This document shows, one piece after another, positions 62,864-64,000 of a stretch of DNA of 64,000 bases. Positions within the stretch are counted from its first letter, which is position 1, and each line of letters opens with the position of its first letter. Source of the DNA: Pseudomonas fluorescens (GTDB taxonomy: Bacteria > Pseudomonadota > Gammaproteobacteria > Pseudomonadales > Pseudomonadaceae); assembly GCF_902497855.1 (NCBI RefSeq), contig NZ_CABVHU010000008.1:124001-188000 (forward strand), given 5' to 3'. The translations under genes and the position numbers were made by a program. The notes below the pieces were generated by a model. That model saw only the letters and a program-made list of their open reading frames with translations. It ran no database searches and was not told where the DNA came from.

Positions 62864-63727
62864 TTATTTCACATCTGCTTGTTTCACCACCACCGTACAC
62901 GTAATCCCCGCCGCCAACAGCACCCCCTCCGGCACTTCATCGATATGAATCCGCACCGGCACTCGCTGTGCCAGGCGCACCCAGTTGAAGGTCGGGTTCA
63001 CATCCGCGATCAGCTCACGGCTCTCAGGGTTATCACGGTCATAGATACCGCGGGAAATACTCTCCACATGTCCCTTTAGCACTTCCCCACTCATCAACTG
63101 CATGTCGGCCTGATCGCCGACCCGCACGTGCGGAAGTTTGGTTTCTTCGAAGAAGCCATACACCCAGAACGAGTTCATATCGACCACGGCCATTTTCGCT
63201 TCGCCGATGCGCGCGTAGTCGCCGCGATGCACGTTGAGGTTGGTCACGTAGCCGTCCACCGCGGCGCGCACTTCTGTGCGTTTGAGGTTCAATTGCGCGG
63301 CTTCGAGCTGGGCCTGGGCATGCTGGTAATCGGCCAGGGCCGAGTCGGCGATGTTGCTGGCGTCGTCGCGGTTTTCCCGGGAGATCACCAGGTTGTCCAT
63401 GTCGGCGCGACGATGGGCGTTGACCTTGCGCATTTCCCAGGTCGACTTGCGCGAGGCCACCAGGGACTGCGCCTGTTTGACCGCAATGCGGTAATGCTCG
63501 GGATCGATGCGCATCAACAGATCGCCCTTCTTCACCAGCTGGTTATCGCGCACCGGTACGTCCACCACTTCCCCGGTGACGTCGGCGGCGACATTGATGA
63601 TGTCGGCGCGCACCCGGCCATCACGGGTCCATGGCGTATTCATGTAGTGCTCCCACAGGGTGCGGCCGATCCAGATCGCGAGGACCAGCACCAGCAAGGT
63701 GGCGAGCAGACTGAAAAGCTTTTTCAT
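62864..63727 (-). CDS. HlyD-family membrane fusion protein, AaeA-like
   Basis: A 287-residue membrane fusion protein with an N-terminal anchor (residues 3-24), biotinyl-lipoyl-like halves (WTRDGRVRADII, VPVRDNQLVKKGDLL) around a helical hairpin (about 85-160), and a beta-barrel end. It resembles AaeA (p-hydroxybenzoate efflux) or EmrA proteins. It lies 25 bases after the DUF1656 gene and probably works with an AaeB/FUSC permease encoded just beyond the right edge. Confidence 0.85.
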   Translation of the reverse strand: MKKLFSLLATLLVLVLAIWIGRTLWEHYMNTPWTRDGRVRADIINVAADVTGEVVDVPVRDNQLVKKGDLLMRIDPEHYRIAVKQAQSLVASRKSTWEMRKVNAHRRADMDNLVISRENRDDASNIADSALADYQHAQAQLEAAQLNLKRTEVRAAVDGYVTNLNVHRGDYARIGEAKMAVVDMNSFWVYGFFEETKLPHVRVGDQADMQLMSGEVLKGHVESISRGIYDRDNPESRELIADVNPTFNWVRLAQRVPVRIHIDEVPEGVLLAAGITCTVVVKQADVK

Positions 63728-63752
63728 CAGGGCCTTCTTCAGTGATAGAGAG

Positions 63753-63953
63753 TCAACGGTAGATAGTCAGCGCCAGGGCGCCGAACAGACAGGTAAACAG
63801 ACTTAGGCGCAACAGCGCCGGGTGCCAGAAGAAACGGTACAGGTCGAACCCGGACAGGAATCGGTCTAGCGCCCAGGCCAGCGCCGCGGCGATGAAAAAC
63901 ATCAGCGTCATGGTGGGCATGTAGACGCCGTGGAAGGCGATTTCACGGGGCAT
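63753..63953 (-). CDS. DUF1656 small membrane protein
   Basis: A 66-residue protein with two membrane segments (about residues 15-35 and 45-62), the size and layout of DUF1656 proteins that sit between AaeB-like and AaeA-like genes. AAGGA seven bases upstream favours ATG 63953 over the in-frame TTG 63959. It overlaps the presumed stop of the upstream FUSC gene by a few bases, so translation is probably coupled. Confidence 0.85.
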   Translation of the reverse strand: MPREIAFHGVYMPTMTLMFFIAAALAWALDRFLSGFDLYRFFWHPALLRLSLFTCLFGALALTIYR

Positions 63954-63955
63954 GT

Positions 63956-64000
63956 TCAAGTCCTTGAGGCGGGGTGTTCACGTACGCGGCGAGCGGCGAT
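63956..64000 (-). CDS. End of a presumed FUSC/AaeB-type permease gene, cut by the window
   Basis: A 14-codon open frame from the right edge ends at TGA 63956, three bases before the DUF1656 start. The usual gene order FUSC-DUF1656-HlyD makes this the likely 3' end of an AaeB-type permease. The visible residues are too few to identify the family directly. Confidence 0.4.
   Translation of the reverse strand: MAARRVREHPASRT

Overview
The window looks like chromosomal DNA of a Pseudomonas of the fluorescens group. The evidence is high GC, a complete algD-to-algA alginate operon, a cyoABCDE terminal oxidase operon, moaCDE, dsbB, and many REP/REPIN palindromes built on the core GTAGGAGC(G/T)(A/G)GCTTGCC(C/G)GCGAA. 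No rRNA, tRNA, CRISPR array or intact insertion sequence was seen.

Layout. 1-592: edge-truncated AbiEi-like antitoxin gene on the minus strand, AT-richer than its surroundings. 0.9-11.2 kb: mixed housekeeping and accessory genes (PhoD-like phosphatase, P-loop kinase-like protein, acetylornithine-type aminotransferase with divergent LysR regulator, exported MsrA and MsrB, a two-component system divergent from them, a DUF6622-type membrane protein, a conserved unknown). 11.4-23.8 kb: a compact ten-gene minus-strand cluster bracketed by two MocR-type regulators. It encodes an MFS exporter, ATP-grasp ligase, RidA-like protein, cupin, glutathione-transferase-like protein, KamA-type radical SAM aminomutase, class IV aminotransferase, TauD-like dioxygenase, AurF-like diiron N-oxygenase and a metallo-beta-lactamase-fold hydrolase. 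I do not recognise the product; this is the best candidate in the window for an undescribed system, probably making an N-oxygenated or beta-amino-acid-derived small molecule. 23.8-24.4 kb: an unknown ORF ending in an antitoxin-like segment that runs into a REP element. 24.7-29.6 kb: cyoABCDE. 30.4-37.7 kb: dsbB, an orphan amino-acid-binding protein, moaCDE, a PIN-PhoH protein, a polysaccharide-deacetylase-like protein, and yaaA. 38.5-55.3 kb: the alginate operon algD-alg8-alg44-algK-algE-algG-algX-algL-algI-algJ-algF-algA, with REP elements in three intergenic gaps and one inside the 5' end of algK. 55.4-61.9 kb: a decayed and rearranged Tc insecticidal-toxin locus with tcA and tcB fragments, one tcB fragment inverted, and an intact tccC/RHS gene with a distinctive C-terminal domain. 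62.0-64.0 kb: a short-chain dehydrogenase and an AaeA/AaeB-like aromatic-acid efflux operon running off the right edge.

How the genes work together. AlgA and AlgD make GDP-mannuronate. Alg8 and Alg44 polymerise it under c-di-GMP control. AlgK, AlgE, AlgG, AlgX and AlgL form the periplasmic and outer-membrane modification and export machine. AlgI, AlgJ, AlgF and AlgX acetylate the polymer. CyoA-D plus CyoE (heme O synthesis) form the low-affinity bo3 ubiquinol oxidase. In the 13-22 kb cluster a terminator at 18.7 kb splits the genes into two transcription units, MFS-ATPgrasp-RidA-cupin and GST-KamA-BCAT-TauD-AurF-MBL, with candidate regulator-binding repeats upstream of each.
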